From Phoenix dactylifera (Eukaryota; Streptophyta; Magnoliopsida; Arecales; Arecaceae), in contig NC_052400.1 of the NCBI RefSeq assembly GCF_009389715.1, positions 620,001 through 684,000 on the forward strand: 64,000 bases of DNA, read 5' to 3'. The position numbers and the translations under genes were made by a program. Position 1 is the first letter of the stretch; the number at the start of each line of letters is the position of its first letter. This document shows, one piece after another, positions 63,419 through 64,000 of the stretch. The notes beneath the pieces are model-generated. The model did not search any database and was not told the DNA's origin. It saw only the letters and a list, made by a program, of their open reading frames with translations.

Positions 63419-63686
63419 ATGGATGAAAATGGATTGGACAATATCCGTCCGGATCTATTTTCATATCCGAATCTATTTGTATATCGATAGAAATTTGAGC
63501 ATCCGTCTAATATCTATGTCTGTTAAAGAAAATATATATATAAGGAGAATTTGTTACAACTTTAGATCCCACTCACACCGAAGTGGGGTGCTTCCGGGGA
63601 GATCGACCAAGCTTACTCATAATCTCAGGTAGAGGAGTGAAATCTTCCACAAACCCCATCCGCTACTTGGATCCGGGTCGGGCCCC

Positions 63687-63741
<55 letters not shown>

Positions 63742-64000
63742 ATATACAAATAGCCGATCTATATCCGAATATCCGATTCTTTTTGTTATCTTATTTAATT
63801 TTACATAGCATTTATGAACTTGTAAGAGAAATAAATGATCACATCCACATGCTATATAGTAACTTGATTTATCATCTACTTAGTAATATTTTTAATTTTA
63901 TGATCATAAAGTTTAATTATCTGACTTATATCCGTATTTATATCCATACTTTTGGTATTCGATTCATATCCATATCTATTCAAAATAAATAGTAATATAA
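63419..64000. mobile_element. Element rich in ATATCCG/CGGATAT, interrupted by a TA tract; runs off the window
   Basis: GGATAT/ATATCC and ATCCGAAT motifs in both orientations lie at 63420-63530 and 63740-63990. Between them is a 130-bp unrelated segment (about 63555-63690) and a long (TA)n run (63690-63739). The style resembles the other self-complementary, non-coding DNA elements here. The right end is outside the window. Confidence 0.45.

Overview
This is nuclear plant DNA, most likely from a monocot, and a palm-like genome is plausible. It has intron-rich genes with GT-AG introns of up to 5 kb, AT-rich intergenic DNA, and many small plant mobile elements: TRIMs, an Au-type SINE, truncated LINEs and non-autonomous hAT elements. 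Kingdom and plant status are secure. The palm suggestion is inference from gene structure and repeat style. I see no rRNA, tRNA, CRISPR or bacterial-type gene.

Layout. From 1 to about 13 kb there is no protein gene I can support. That stretch holds degenerate tandem TRIM copies (1.2-1.9 kb), a short LINE tail with target-site duplication (2.18 kb), a MIR167 gene on the minus strand (4.06-4.71 kb), another TRIM (6.26-6.68 kb) and simple repeats. From 13.43 to 31.73 kb on the plus strand is a complete 11-exon LCAT4-like phospholipase/acyltransferase gene (534 aa). Its introns carry an intact TRIM and a hAT-type MITE. From 36.58 to 35.02 kb on the minus strand is a small 3-exon CYSTM stress-type gene (70 aa), with a decayed duplicate of its last exon just downstream. 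From 37.4 to 41.6 kb are LINE remnants, a 350-bp polypyrimidine tract and a degenerate TRIM. From 42.94 to 61.08 kb on the plus strand is a complete 10-exon IMPL1-like plastid inositol monophosphatase gene (364 aa). A 925-bp hAT element with (GGGTC)n arms sits in its apparent 5' leader. The last 3 kb hold a decayed TRIM, a minisatellite and an ATATCC-rich element with a long TA tract.

The three protein genes do not form a pathway: one acts on phospholipids, one is a membrane-anchored stress peptide, one is a plastid sugar-phosphate phosphatase. MIR167 encodes the auxin-response regulator miR167. All exon junctions of the three protein genes were read directly and keep frame. The least ordinary points are the very long MIR167 foldback with a possible intron in its loop, the hAT insertion in the IMPL1 leader, and the duplicated CYSTM terminal exon.
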